A stretch of 64,000 nucleotides of DNA, from IMG/VR virus record IMGVR_UViG_3300025881_000008, positions 1 through 64,000 of that record, one strand, 5' to 3'. This DNA is from a virus. The position numbers and the translations under genes were made by a program. The notes under the pieces are model-generated. The model saw only the letters and a list, made by a program, of their open reading frames with translations, made no database searches and was not told the origin of the DNA. Within the stretch, counting starts at the first letter, position 1. Every line of letters starts with the position of its first letter. This document shows positions 7,920-16,563 of the stretch, piece after piece.

Positions 7920-9749
7920 TTATATTAGGTCATATATGTCATATTGTAAATCTCCGTCTCCTAAATTATCTTTATATAAAACCTTTTCCATTTCTTCATG
8001 GAGATCCGGATCTATAAAATCTAAAAGTTCTTCTATGTAATCTGCATAGTCAGTAGTATTAAAAAACTCTGTAGAACTAATAACAGTCATTACTGTATCA
8101 TCGTTCCCCATCTGAGCCCCATAACCACCTCTTGGTAAACCTCCAAAAAGACTTGCTTCATTTATAGTAGTTTCATCTGTTATATTTATTCTATTTATCT
8201 TATATAGCTTTGCAAAATTCTGACAAAATATAGATTTATTGTCGGATTTTATCTTAATACCTGGTTTTAGGGTTTTAGAATCGTGGCGATGTCTAAACTT
8301 AACAATCATCTCATCATCAAACTCATTCTTTTGAGGGAAAACAGATCTTAAGAATTGGAATAAAACAGAACCATATGTGTTATATTCCACAATCATTTTA
8401 ACATTCTCATTATAGAATATTTCACACGATAGAGTATATAAGACTTTTGCAAAATCTTCAATAACATGCTCGTTCGATCTAAATATACCGACTTGGTTTA
8501 TTTTAAAGAAATCATACATCGCTCCTGGATTTATTGCATTGATAATCTCTTCTTTATTCATTGGTTCTACTTGGAATATATTAATAACCGAATAGTCACC
8601 ACCATTACCTTCTGCAATATCAACTGAAAATACCCAAAAATTCTCTGGATCTTTAGTAGTATCGATATCAAAATCTGGGTCCCATATTAAATGATCTTTA
8701 ACATCAATTGAAATATAATCAAATTCATCAAAATCATGATAAACATATTTCTTCATACGTTTACGCATTTTCTTAAGATCAATAGGATCTAATAATAGAT
8801 TTGATGATGAAACGAATTCATTACCATACTGTCTATTAAATGCCTCAATAGTTCCTAAGTTACCTAATTCTCTTTGGTACCATGCATCATCTCTGTCTGG
8901 GTGTTCCCACCAGTCGATACGCATTGCTTTGTATTCATTATCACCTCTATCAGCAGCAGCATAGATTTCATAAAATTTGTTAAATCCATTTGGTGTTGAT
9001 GTAATTGTAATACGAGATACTTTAGAAGCTGAAAGTGTAGGATAAACGTTTTCATAGAATGCATCCACAATGGTTGGGTGAATGTGTGCAAACTCATCTA
9101 AGTATAAGTTATGAATTGTAAATCCGATACCAGCCTTCGATGTGGTAGCTTGTCCAACTAGTCTACATCCGTTATCACAACGAACATTCATGACATCATA
9201 CTTAATAATACCTGGTTTCATAAAGAATGGAACATTCTCAACTACAACCTTTGCTTTATCGATGATTTCTTTTGTAGAATCAGATTTGTTAGCTAAAAGT
9301 AAAGTGTTTTTATCAGTATTAAAGATTAAGTACCATGCGTTAAAGATCGAGGCCGTAACGGTTTTACCCATTTGTCTCGATGCAAGTACAATATTGAATC
9401 TTTCATTTTGAAAGTTTCTTAACATTCTTTTTTGATACTCCCTGAGTTTTACTTGCTGAATACCGTTATCAGTCATTACTACTGCATATCTCTCTGCGAA
9501 ATAGACAATATCGGTGGCACATCTAGCTAATTCTGTAATCTCTTCATCGGTATATTCAAATACAATATTACCTTTACGTAAAAAGTTTTTACCTTCATAA
9601 AATGGCATAGCAACTTTAGGTCTAAAACCTTGATCCATTGCAACCATCAGATCATTTACTTGTTTAGTAGACCAAACAATTTTCTCTGACATTACTTCAC
9701 CCTCATCCTTGGGGATCCATTTATTATCACCAATATATCCTTCTGACAT
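7920..9749 (-). CDS. 17: Terminase large subunit (gp17)
   Basis: The 609-residue DNA packaging motor matches T4 gp17 (610) in length. Seen: Walker A-like Ser-Arg-Gln-Met-Gly-Lys-Thr at 124-130, Walker B Leu-Tyr-Leu-Asp-Glu-Phe at 215-220, coupling motif Thr-Ser-Thr-Pro-Asn-Gly near 250, and the nuclease domain entry Phe-Ser-Val-Asp-Ile-Ala-Glu-Gly near 374-381. It hydrolyses ATP to pump DNA into the prohead and cuts the concatemer. The ATG at 9749 overlaps the last base of the small-subunit gene, so the two are translationally coupled. Confidence 0.95.
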   Translation of the reverse strand: MSEGYIGDNKWIPKDEGEVMSEKIVWSTKQVNDLMVAMDQGFRPKVAMPFYEGKNFLRKGNIVFEYTDEEITELARCATDIVYFAERYAVVMTDNGIQQVKLREYQKRMLRNFQNERFNIVLASRQMGKTVTASIFNAWYLIFNTDKNTLLLANKSDSTKEIIDKAKVVVENVPFFMKPGIIKYDVMNVRCDNGCRLVGQATTSKAGIGFTIHNLYLDEFAHIHPTIVDAFYENVYPTLSASKVSRITITSTPNGFNKFYEIYAAADRGDNEYKAMRIDWWEHPDRDDAWYQRELGNLGTIEAFNRQYGNEFVSSSNLLLDPIDLKKMRKRMKKYVYHDFDEFDYISIDVKDHLIWDPDFDIDTTKDPENFWVFSVDIAEGNGGDYSVINIFQVEPMNKEEIINAINPGAMYDFFKINQVGIFRSNEHVIEDFAKVLYTLSCEIFYNENVKMIVEYNTYGSVLFQFLRSVFPQKNEFDDEMIVKFRHRHDSKTLKPGIKIKSDNKSIFCQNFAKLYKINRINITDETTINEASLFGGLPRGGYGAQMGNDDTVMTVISSTEFFNTTDYADYIEELLDFIDPDLHEEMEKVLYKDNLGDGDLQYDIYDLI

Positions 9750-10411
9750 TATTCTTCTGTTATTTCAATATCTTCAATATCTTCTAAGGCCTCTTTTTTA
9801 ATACCCGCTTGAATTGCAGCCATTAGGTCCTTTGTACCTCTTTGTAAGTTTTTATTTTCTTTATCACCACCGGATTGTTCAATCTCTCGAACATCATCTC
9901 TCTTTTTATAGATCTCAATATCACGTGCAATTCTTTTAGTAGATTCTTCAGAAGCCATCAAGTACATTGTTTGTGATTTAATGATATCTAACATTGATTT
10001 TTGTAATGTTGCAAGTACTTCAAACATACGAGGTGCTAATTCACCGTCGTCGATTGTTTGTAAAAGTGTGGTTAATGCTCTCTCGCCAGCATTCAATTGA
10101 TAGATCAATGAACTCATTGTCATTTCATCCATCTTTTTCTTTGCGGCAATATACTCGTCCTTTTCAATAATATCTGCATCGAGATAAAATTTCATAAGGG
10201 CTGTTATAGTCTTTTGTGCCTTCTTAGTTGCATTAGACTTTAATTCTTCATAACTGATTCTAGGAGCCAGATCAGTTCTTGGTTGTTTCATTGGTAAATC
10301 CACCGGATCACTCTCAACATCCAGCATTCCAGTATCTCCTATTAAATCATCTAACTCTCTACGGATTTGATCCGCTTGTTCAGATATATTCTTTTTCTTC
10401 TCTTCGCTCAT
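9749..10411 (-). CDS. 16: Terminase small subunit (gp16-like)
   Basis: The 220-residue acidic, helical protein lies directly upstream of and overlaps the large terminase gene, the T4 gene 16 position. T4 gp16 has 164 residues. A long central coiled-coil-like region (about 60-170) contains Met-Ser-Ser-Leu-Ile-Tyr-Gln-Leu-Asn-Ala-Gly-Glu-Arg-Ala and Met-Leu-Asp-Ile-Ile-Lys-Ser-Gln, flanked by disordered charged ends, the usual layout of ring-forming small terminases. It should recognise phage DNA and stimulate gp17. The gene has its own promoter motif 20 bases upstream. The call rests on position and architecture. Confidence 0.75.
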   Translation of the reverse strand: MSEEKKKNISEQADQIRRELDDLIGDTGMLDVESDPVDLPMKQPRTDLAPRISYEELKSNATKKAQKTITALMKFYLDADIIEKDEYIAAKKKMDEMTMSSLIYQLNAGERALTTLLQTIDDGELAPRMFEVLATLQKSMLDIIKSQTMYLMASEESTKRIARDIEIYKKRDDVREIEQSGGDKENKNLQRGTKDLMAAIQAGIKKEALEDIEDIEITEE

Positions 10412-10430
10412 AAAAGTATTATTTATAGGT

Positions 10431-10438
10431 TATATATC
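10431..10438 (-). promoter_or_regulatory. Late-promoter-like motif GATATATA
   Basis: TTGATATATAACCTATAAATA on the coding strand, starting 20 bases before the small terminase ATG at 10411. A second T4-like TATAAATA lies just downstream. Confidence 0.6.
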
Positions 10439-10456
10439 AACCTACCTCAGGCGTGG

Positions 10457-12406
10457 CTATCTTGCTTGATTATAGCGTCTTAATTGAATAGAAGGAACTG
10501 CGTTGTCAATAATAGTTGCTAATTGATTATCTCTAACAACATATTGTTGTAATATATTGAGTCTTTGTTCTAATTCGATTGGCTTTTTAAATAACCTAAC
10601 ATTAGTTAATTTCACTTGACCTGGCATAAGAGCCCATTGTTTGTTAGTGGACCAGCCGTATGATGAAATATCTATTGTACTATTAGCTACGCTAGTAATA
10701 CTTTCTTGTGTTGAATTAGAAGGTATGAAATTATTACCAGGTTCTAATCTATACACATTAGTTGATATTTGATTGTATTTATTATTTAGATTAAAGACTA
10801 GACCGTACCATGCATCAGATGTAATTGGAGCGTTATATGCCACGTTGTGTGTATCGCCATTTAATCGTATAACTACATGATCTTTAGTAGTCGATAACTT
10901 TAAACCCTTGTCATCAATCAAACCATCTAATAATGTAGCCGTTGGATTAATTGTAGTTAAATTAGGTTTAAACCATAAAGTAACTGCCATATTATCATTA
11001 CTTGCTAATACAGATTGTCTTTTATAAACTACAGCTTCAATACCAACATCTTTAATACTGCTAAGATCGTATGTATTCTTACTAATAATAGTCCATTTAT
11101 TTCTAATTTCAGTATCTAATATAGAAAGGCTGTTGTGTATTCTATCTCTTATACCATCACCAACTGGACTAAATATTGTCTGGTATTGTTCAGGCTTTGC
11201 AACTTGAACATATTCTTGTTGAATTTCTTCACCAAATACTTCGTCAATTCCTGTAATTAAATCATCTAATTCTTGTTCGACTACGGTATCTGTTTGAATG
11301 GTGCTTGTTCTCTCTTCATATTTTCTGAGCATTACTCTCCAATATGTCTGTTCCATATTGAATTCATCTGCAAAAGTAACAGCACTAACTTCATACATTC
11401 TATTCATTAGCGGAAAATAAAGATAGTCTCTCATTCTAGGGTGTAATCCTGTACCAAATGCTGATTCAAATTCAGTTCTAGTTACATGTATCTCAAAATC
11501 TTCAAATCCCATACCATACATATTGAATTCAAAATTATTGGATGGCATCTCATTACCTGGAACCATTATTTTAAATTCGCCACTTTCTTTTACATTATAT
11601 AGCGAATACTCCATTAGGATCACATCTCTTGATCTCTGATCTGGTTCTACTCTAAAATATTTTATACTGTGTCCAAAAATACTGGTTGATAAATCCGTGA
11701 TTTGTTTGTATAATTGAGCCGGTTTCTGTAGAGCATACGGGTTATACAAATTCTCATCACACGCAACTACAATATTAGCACAACCATTCATTGCGTATGG
11801 ATCTGTACAATCCGTACAATATTCAGGGCATGATATAATCTCTCCTGCTTCGGTCTGTCTAACAAACTCAATACTTAATAAAGATAATGAATGCGCAGTA
11901 GAAAGTCTATTAACTGTAAATCCTATTGTGATCCAAAGTGGTTTAGTTGGATCAAACACAAGTCCTAGTAAATCAGAAGGTCCAACTCCAAGTGTAAGTG
12001 GTCTATATTCAGACATCACACCGCCTTCGCTGTCAATTGATTCCTGTGACCATTTAAACTGATAATCAAAAAAGTTGTTAGCATCAACTGGTTTATAGAA
12101 TTTAAGACCAGTGCCAGTAATTGGCGAGGGTTCAGTTATAGTAAAAGTATTAGCATTAATAATAGCATCAACTTCATATTCTACATTACCTACAATAATT
12201 TTACTACCATGTATTAGATCTAAATTAGTTCTATATCCAACCACAACAGTACTGCCGGCAGTCATGTTTAAACCGCCTATAGTATTAGGTGAGCTTACAC
12301 CAACTACTATCTTCCATGAATTAATACCTACTGTATTTTCATAAGGAGTAATTAGCTTAGCATAGAATGAATCACCTATTTGATCTGCTGTAAAATTATT
12401 TACCAT
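10457..12406 (-). CDS. Neck/virion structural protein with C-terminal lectin-like domain
   Basis: 649 residues. The middle third (about 215-380) contains Tyr-Phe-Arg-Val-Glu-Pro-Asp, Pro-Ser-Asn-Asn-Phe-Glu-Phe-Asn-Met-Tyr-Gly and Pro-Arg-Met-Arg-Asp-Tyr-Leu-Tyr-Phe-Pro, the kind of sequence found in T4-like neck proteins near gp14. A Cys-rich segment (about 195-225, several Cys in 30 residues) precedes it. The last 200 residues look like a concanavalin/laminin-G sandwich (Met-Ala-Val-Thr-Leu-Trp-Phe-Lys-Pro). Position before the terminase genes matches T4 genes 13-15. I infer a neck or collar protein that might display a sugar-binding domain. Exact T4 equivalence is uncertain. Confidence 0.55.
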   Translation of the reverse strand: MVNNFTADQIGDSFYAKLITPYENTVGINSWKIVVGVSSPNTIGGLNMTAGSTVVVGYRTNLDLIHGSKIIVGNVEYEVDAIINANTFTITEPSPITGTGLKFYKPVDANNFFDYQFKWSQESIDSEGGVMSEYRPLTLGVGPSDLLGLVFDPTKPLWITIGFTVNRLSTAHSLSLLSIEFVRQTEAGEIISCPEYCTDCTDPYAMNGCANIVVACDENLYNPYALQKPAQLYKQITDLSTSIFGHSIKYFRVEPDQRSRDVILMEYSLYNVKESGEFKIMVPGNEMPSNNFEFNMYGMGFEDFEIHVTRTEFESAFGTGLHPRMRDYLYFPLMNRMYEVSAVTFADEFNMEQTYWRVMLRKYEERTSTIQTDTVVEQELDDLITGIDEVFGEEIQQEYVQVAKPEQYQTIFSPVGDGIRDRIHNSLSILDTEIRNKWTIISKNTYDLSSIKDVGIEAVVYKRQSVLASNDNMAVTLWFKPNLTTINPTATLLDGLIDDKGLKLSTTKDHVVIRLNGDTHNVAYNAPITSDAWYGLVFNLNNKYNQISTNVYRLEPGNNFIPSNSTQESITSVANSTIDISSYGWSTNKQWALMPGQVKLTNVRLFKKPIELEQRLNILQQYVVRDNQLATIIDNAVPSIQLRRYNQAR

Positions 12407-12437
12407 TAATATCGTGACGAACTCGTCTTATTTTTAT

Positions 12438-13088
12438 TTATATATCCGAGTTTCTATCGGTGATTAAAAGCATCTCTGGGTCGTCTGCCTCGTACTGTTC
12501 TAATTTTTGAATAATAGCGTTTATTATACCGAATGTTTCACCTGCATTATCTTCAGATAAAAATCCATCTAGTATTGACATAAAGGTTTTTAACTTAACC
12601 ACCTTATACATTTGAGTTCGGTCCATAACATGGCACCTTTCTAAAATATCGTTAATTATATTTAGTTCTCTAGTAGCAAATAAATCAAAAAGTCTTAAAC
12701 TACCCCTAATAGTTTTAATATTGTATCTGATTGTTTTGATTTGATCAATATTAACTATTCTATTATAACTGACATTTTTATTTAGATTAATTTTAATCCA
12801 CAATAAGTTTGGCGTGTTCTGTAATATTTGCCAAATAAAATAGACCGAAGTTGCCTCTTTGTGAATAGACATGTCGCTAACCGACTGAAATCTATTGATT
12901 TCAGACGAAAACCATTTGCCTAAATATTGTTGCATTTGTTTTACCGGAATCAAATAAGAGTCTACTGTTAATTTCTTATTATGGGCATCTCTACTGATTA
13001 AGCCCCATATCTTAACATCTATAGAATTATATTTGTATAACGTAATGTCAATTACTTCTGAAAATGTATCTCTACCTTCTGTAAACAT
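12438..13088 (-). CDS. Unrecognised 216-residue protein upstream of neck gene
   Basis: I do not recognise the family. The product is soluble-looking, mixed alpha/beta, with many Ile, Asn and Tyr and no membrane segment or obvious catalytic motif. Its start overlaps the end of the upstream gene by 17 bases. It ends with Asp-Ile-stop encoded by GAT ATA TAA, which is the promoter-like motif of the next gene, so its 3' end and the downstream regulatory site are the same DNA. Position in front of the neck gene suggests a head-to-tail joining role, but nothing in the sequence proves it. Confidence 0.6.
   Translation of the reverse strand: MFTEGRDTFSEVIDITLYKYNSIDVKIWGLISRDAHNKKLTVDSYLIPVKQMQQYLGKWFSSEINRFQSVSDMSIHKEATSVYFIWQILQNTPNLLWIKINLNKNVSYNRIVNIDQIKTIRYNIKTIRGSLRLFDLFATRELNIINDILERCHVMDRTQMYKVVKLKTFMSILDGFLSEDNAGETFGIINAIIQKLEQYEADDPEMLLITDRNSDI
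12439..12446 (-). promoter_or_regulatory. Late-promoter-like motif GATATATA overlapping a stop codon
   Basis: GATATATAAATAAAAATA on the coding strand, 33 bases before the neck-like gene. It supplies the final Asp-Ile-stop of the upstream gene. Confidence 0.6.
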
Positions 13089-13500
13089 CTATTTGTGTTT
13101 CAATTTTTTGTAAATCTGCGAATAAATCTGTCTTAGCGAACTGCTTAAGTTCATTAAATTCTCTCATACCGATTTCATTCTTGGACAAGTACAATTCAAT
13201 TGAAGCATCGCTTGGAGTATATTTATCAACCTCCTGTTTAGCTGCTTTTTTTGTCTTGGTGTAGAACCACATTGGAACACTCTTAAATCTTTGCGCAACC
13301 ATTGACCAAGATTCTACTACATTAGCACCACCAATACCATTTACGTTAAACATGTTGGCATTTGACGGATACTTAATAGCAAAGAATCGATTGATCATAA
13401 AATGATGACGTTTCTTTGAGTGGTTTTTTAGTTTATTGTATTGGTCTGGTTTCGTGAACATAATCTTCACGAAATCAAATAATTTTGTTTCGTCTAGCAT
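13072..13500 (-). CDS. Conserved-looking 142-residue protein, possible clamp-loader small subunit
   Basis: A basic, helical protein with the run Phe-Met-Ile-Asn-Arg-Phe-Phe-Ala-Ile-Lys-Tyr-Pro, then Asn-Ala-Asn-Met-Phe-Asn, then Trp-Phe-Tyr-Thr-Lys-Thr-Lys-Lys. The spacing of an Asn-Arg near the start of a helix, a Met-Phe-Asn, and a basic aromatic stretch recalls the small clamp-loader protein gp62 of marine T4-like phages. It lies in the block with RNase H and gp44, and no other gp62 candidate is visible here. The resemblance is weak and from memory, so it is best treated as unknown. Confidence 0.55.
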   Translation of the reverse strand: MLDETKLFDFVKIMFTKPDQYNKLKNHSKKRHHFMINRFFAIKYPSNANMFNVNGIGGANVVESWSMVAQRFKSVPMWFYTKTKKAAKQEVDKYTPSDASIELYLSKNEIGMREFNELKQFAKTDLFADLQKIETQIDVYRR

Positions 13501-13529
13501 AAATATTATATATTAAAGGTGGTTAAAGT

Positions 13530-13688
13530 TTACTTTATCCACTCATTAAATGCCAATGTGTGTGCATCTAAATTAGAATAGCCTTCTTTAGCAAATAGCG
13601 CTGCAGTTTGAGCCACTTCTGACTTAAGACCATATGCATTTGCTTCTGCTAAAATCTCTTCAATTTGTAAGTGATCTTCCAGCGTCAT
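13530..13688 (-). CDS. Small 52-residue helical protein
   Basis: ATG at 13688 overlaps the stop of the RNase H gene (TAATG), indicating translational coupling. The product begins Met-Thr-Leu-Glu-Asp-His-Leu and ends Asn-Glu-Trp-Ile-Lys. It is acidic, helical and lacks known motifs. Many phages have such a small acidic protein next to replication genes. Function unknown. Confidence 0.6.
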   Translation of the reverse strand: MTLEDHLQIEEILAEANAYGLKSEVAQTAALFAKEGYSNLDAHTLAFNEWIK

Positions 13689-14959
13689 TAGAATAACTTT
13701 TTAGTGCTTGGTAGTTTTACAGTCTTAGTAGATTCTGTTTTTTTACCAACTAATTTAATAGGTGGTTTTTTGACAGTCTTTTCTTTAGGAATGTCCATTC
13801 CGGCGAATGCATCTACTCCGAATCCAACTTTATCTTTAAGCCAATTAGTACCTTCAAGAATCTTTTCCATATCCATGAATTGATCAGTGTTTTCTAGAGC
13901 ACCTTCCCAGTCTCTGTCAATGGCACTGTAAATTGCCTCTTGAATAGAATCTGGAATAGTTTTAGTGTGTAATAACATTAATGCAATATTATTAGATAGT
14001 GCAGATTTAATTAGATTTAGATTACCATGACCAACTACTCGATATATGATGTCTGTTAATTTATTCTTGTATTCTGTATTAAATAAGTACTCGATGGTAA
14101 AATTATCTAACTCTTTAATAAACTGATCATAAATAGTATCAGCCATTTTTTCTGTAATAGAATATGTTCTAAGCTTACCGCCTTTCATCTCTTTTTGCCA
14201 TGTGACGACTGATGGGATATTATCGGACTTATCGCCGATTAAGATCTTATTAAAGATAAATCTGTCACAGTCAACTTCTGTTACTTCAATTTTAAGATCT
14301 TTAACCCATGACAAGATATTGGTTTGATATGTATCACGAGTCATGTGTTCACCCCCCATGTTAAATAGCAAGTCATCAGTGTTCATGTCATTGGCAATCG
14401 ATGTATTCATATCTTTTTCAAAACCTTCGTACGCGTATAATGACTTCTTAGTATTGTAATACCAAATAGTATGTGCATCATTAGTTTTAGAATAGTTTAC
14501 TAATTGAATAAGATCTCTATCACCTGACCATACGATACATGATTTACCACGGTTATTAAGAGCTGTTGACCAACCAAAAATAACATCATCTGCTTCTGCG
14601 CCCTGAATTTGATGCACAGTAACACCCTTAGCCTGTAAAATCTTTTGGAATTCTTCATACACTGAATATACACCTTGCCAGTTTACATCACTGCTTTGTT
14701 TTCTAGTACCTTTATAGTCAGCTTCTGGGTAAAGATCTTTACGCCATGATTTTGAATCGACTGTTAGGACTACGTCGTCCACGAACATTTTTAACTTACG
14801 CATCTCTGATGCAAAGTCAATGGCTAATTTTCTCATAAACTGGGACATTTGTTTATCATCACCTAACAGTTGACCTGTTTTAGGTTTTGGTAAAACAAAT
14901 AATCTACTGAATACAAAATAATTACCGTCTATTAATAATGTGTGTTTTCCCACCTTCAT
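13688..14959 (-). CDS. rnh: RNase H / 5'-3' flap exonuclease
   Basis: 423 residues with the FEN-1/T4 RNase H pattern: Leu-Ile-Asp-Gly-Asn-Tyr at the N-terminus, Thr-Val-Asp-Ser near 76, Glu-Ala-Asp-Asp-Val-Ile in the middle and Ser-Gly-Asp-Arg-Asp-Leu shortly after, giving the acidic metal-binding cluster. Phe-Ile-Phe-Asn-Lys-Ile-Leu-Ile-Gly-Asp-Lys-Ser-Asp-Asn-Ile-Pro is the family's helix-hairpin-helix lead-in. It removes RNA primers and flaps from lagging-strand fragments. T4 Rnh has 305 residues; the extra length is a Lys/Pro-rich tail ending Lys-Lys-Leu-Phe, which may dock on the sliding clamp. Confidence 0.9.
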   Translation of the reverse strand: MKVGKHTLLIDGNYFVFSRLFVLPKPKTGQLLGDDKQMSQFMRKLAIDFASEMRKLKMFVDDVVLTVDSKSWRKDLYPEADYKGTRKQSSDVNWQGVYSVYEEFQKILQAKGVTVHQIQGAEADDVIFGWSTALNNRGKSCIVWSGDRDLIQLVNYSKTNDAHTIWYYNTKKSLYAYEGFEKDMNTSIANDMNTDDLLFNMGGEHMTRDTYQTNILSWVKDLKIEVTEVDCDRFIFNKILIGDKSDNIPSVVTWQKEMKGGKLRTYSITEKMADTIYDQFIKELDNFTIEYLFNTEYKNKLTDIIYRVVGHGNLNLIKSALSNNIALMLLHTKTIPDSIQEAIYSAIDRDWEGALENTDQFMDMEKILEGTNWLKDKVGFGVDAFAGMDIPKEKTVKKPPIKLVGKKTESTKTVKLPSTKKLF

Positions 14960-15027
14960 ATTTATGTTTCTTTATTTAGTCTAATATACAAAAAAAAATT
15001 GAGACTAAAAAATTATTTACTACTTTT

Positions 15028-15984
15028 TTATGAATTAATTATACTCTGTATCTCATATACACAGCTCAACATCGTAATCACAGGATCAATAACATGCACC
15101 CTTTGCGCTTGATGTTTAGCGACAGTTATAATAACTTGTGGTATATGCTTTATATATTGACCCTTTTCCTGCTGAATATATTCGATAAATTCAGCACCTA
15201 GTGTTTGTAATACATCGTCGACTCTATTGGCATAATTACCAACAAGTGTTTGATAGTTTTTAACTGGATCTGTTTCATTAAAGATTAACTCAAATACATC
15301 TTTATAGACTGAGTTAAATTTCTTAACATCTTCCGCTGTAATATTTGCAGTACCTTGAGTTTTATAACCTTGCAATTTATTCAAAGTAGTTCGTAGATCT
15401 GGGAAATTACGTTTAACAAATTCAACAAGCGCTGGCTTTTCGATGGTCATACCCTCTTTGCCACAAATTTCATAAACTCGCTTGATGTATTTCTTAGTTA
15501 ATTCAGTTTCTTCTTGCTTGTCAAAGTCAAAGTCAATAACTTCAAATCGACTCAAGATTGGATCTGGTAATTTATTAATGTAATTACAAGTTGCTATGAA
15601 TCGAGAATTACTCGAGAATGTTTCCATTGTTGCACGAAGTGCTTTAAAGAATTGATCTGACACACCGTCAACCTCATCTAGAATAACTACTTTAAACATG
15701 CCAGGTTTATCCATAATGGAAACCGTAGAACAGAAATCCGTAATTCTGGTTCTAATAACCTCAACCGAAGTATCAGTTGATGCATTAATATAAAGATAAG
15801 GTAATCCGAATTGATTAACGATTGCCTTTGCACATGATGTTTTACCTGTGCCGGGTGAGCCTGCAAATAACATATTTTGAACCAAGCCGTCATTGAATTT
15901 ACTCATGACACGCTCGGGCAATATAAGTTCCTCTAAATTTGAAGGTCTGTACTTTTCTGTAAAAAGTTGATTTACTGATTTCAT
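15028..15984 (-). CDS. 44: Sliding-clamp loader ATPase (gp44)
   Basis: 318 residues, as in T4 (319). The N-terminal Glu-Lys-Tyr-Arg-Pro is the clamp-loader signature, followed by Walker A Gly-Ser-Pro-Gly-Thr-Gly-Lys-Thr (42-49), Walker B Ile-Leu-Asp-Glu-Val-Asp (101-106) and the sensor/arginine-finger Leu-Ser-Arg-Phe (about 150). The AAA+ subunit opens the gp45 ring and loads it at primer-template junctions using ATP. Unlike T4 it is not next to gene 45 or 43 but lies among head and terminase genes beside RNase H. It is divergent from the plus-strand gene at 16050. Confidence 0.92.
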   Translation of the reverse strand: MKSVNQLFTEKYRPSNLEELILPERVMSKFNDGLVQNMLFAGSPGTGKTSCAKAIVNQFGLPYLYINASTDTSVEVIRTRITDFCSTVSIMDKPGMFKVVILDEVDGVSDQFFKALRATMETFSSNSRFIATCNYINKLPDPILSRFEVIDFDFDKQEETELTKKYIKRVYEICGKEGMTIEKPALVEFVKRNFPDLRTTLNKLQGYKTQGTANITAEDVKKFNSVYKDVFELIFNETDPVKNYQTLVGNYANRVDDVLQTLGAEFIEYIQQEKGQYIKHIPQVIITVAKHQAQRVHVIDPVITMLSCVYEIQSIINS

Positions 15985-16035
15985 GTATATGATATGTTTA
16001 CCTATTATATGTTATTGGCGGTATAATGTTTCATA

Positions 16036-16049
16036 GATAAATATAATAT
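16036..16049 (+). promoter_or_regulatory. Promoter-like GATAAATATAATAT before the lone plus-strand gene
   Basis: GATAAATATAATAT directly abuts the ATG at 16050. It matches the element preceding the gene at 4326. A transcript starting here would have almost no leader. The divergent clamp-loader gene starts 66 bases away. Confidence 0.4.
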
Positions 16050-16559
16050 ATGGCAAGATCATACTCACATATTACTATCACACGAACCGCTGGTGCAAAC
16101 CCGCGCAACAGGTATGGTATTATACTTGCACCGCTATCAAAGTTCTTTAGAAAGTTCTTGGTAGAACATAGGCATATTAGAAGGTGGGCAGATGATGACC
16201 AATTTGTTGGATGTGTATTAAGAATGCAAAAACCACCGGTTGCAAGTGTTATACTAGCTAAAAAATATTGGGATCACAGTAATGAAGTCCTAGTAGATTT
16301 AGCTACATTATATGATAATTGTAATACAGTAGATTGGCAATGTGCAATAAGTCTTAAACCTATTAAGGCTAAGTTTATGAATTTTGATCTGCAAAATTTT
16401 ATACACCCGGAATATCATGATGTATTAAAAGCGCCTATGATTGATAGCCGTATCCTAAAGAGTTCAATTGAGTTTCGCAAGAAATGCAAAAAACTCCTGC
16501 TCGAAGAACGAGAGGAGTTTCTTAAACTTGCAAAGAAGAACGCTAAGCGTCGTCTTTAA
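16050..16559 (+). CDS. Unrecognised plus-strand protein
   Basis: This 169-residue protein is the only convincing gene on the plus strand. It is basic (Arg/Lys-rich, ending Lys-Lys-Asn-Ala-Lys-Arg-Arg-Leu) with a Trp-Ala-Asp-Asp-Asp-Gln segment near 45 and a long C-terminal charged helix. I recognise no family. The last 75 bases contain a long imperfect inverted repeat (about 16485-16522) within the coding sequence. Its orientation, its separate promoter-like element and its convergence on the glycosyltransferase gene four bases away suggest a later insertion or an independently timed gene. Confidence 0.7.
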   Translation: MARSYSHITITRTAGANPRNRYGIILAPLSKFFRKFLVEHRHIRRWADDDQFVGCVLRMQKPPVASVILAKKYWDHSNEVLVDLATLYDNCNTVDWQCAISLKPIKAKFMNFDLQNFIHPEYHDVLKAPMIDSRILKSSIEFRKKCKKLLLEEREEFLKLAKKNAKRRL

Positions 16560-16563
16560 TTAT

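Noticed and set aside
16485-16522. Terminator at the end of the plus-strand gene
   Set aside because: The inverted repeat lies inside the coding sequence, more than 35 bases before the stop, and lacks a T-run.
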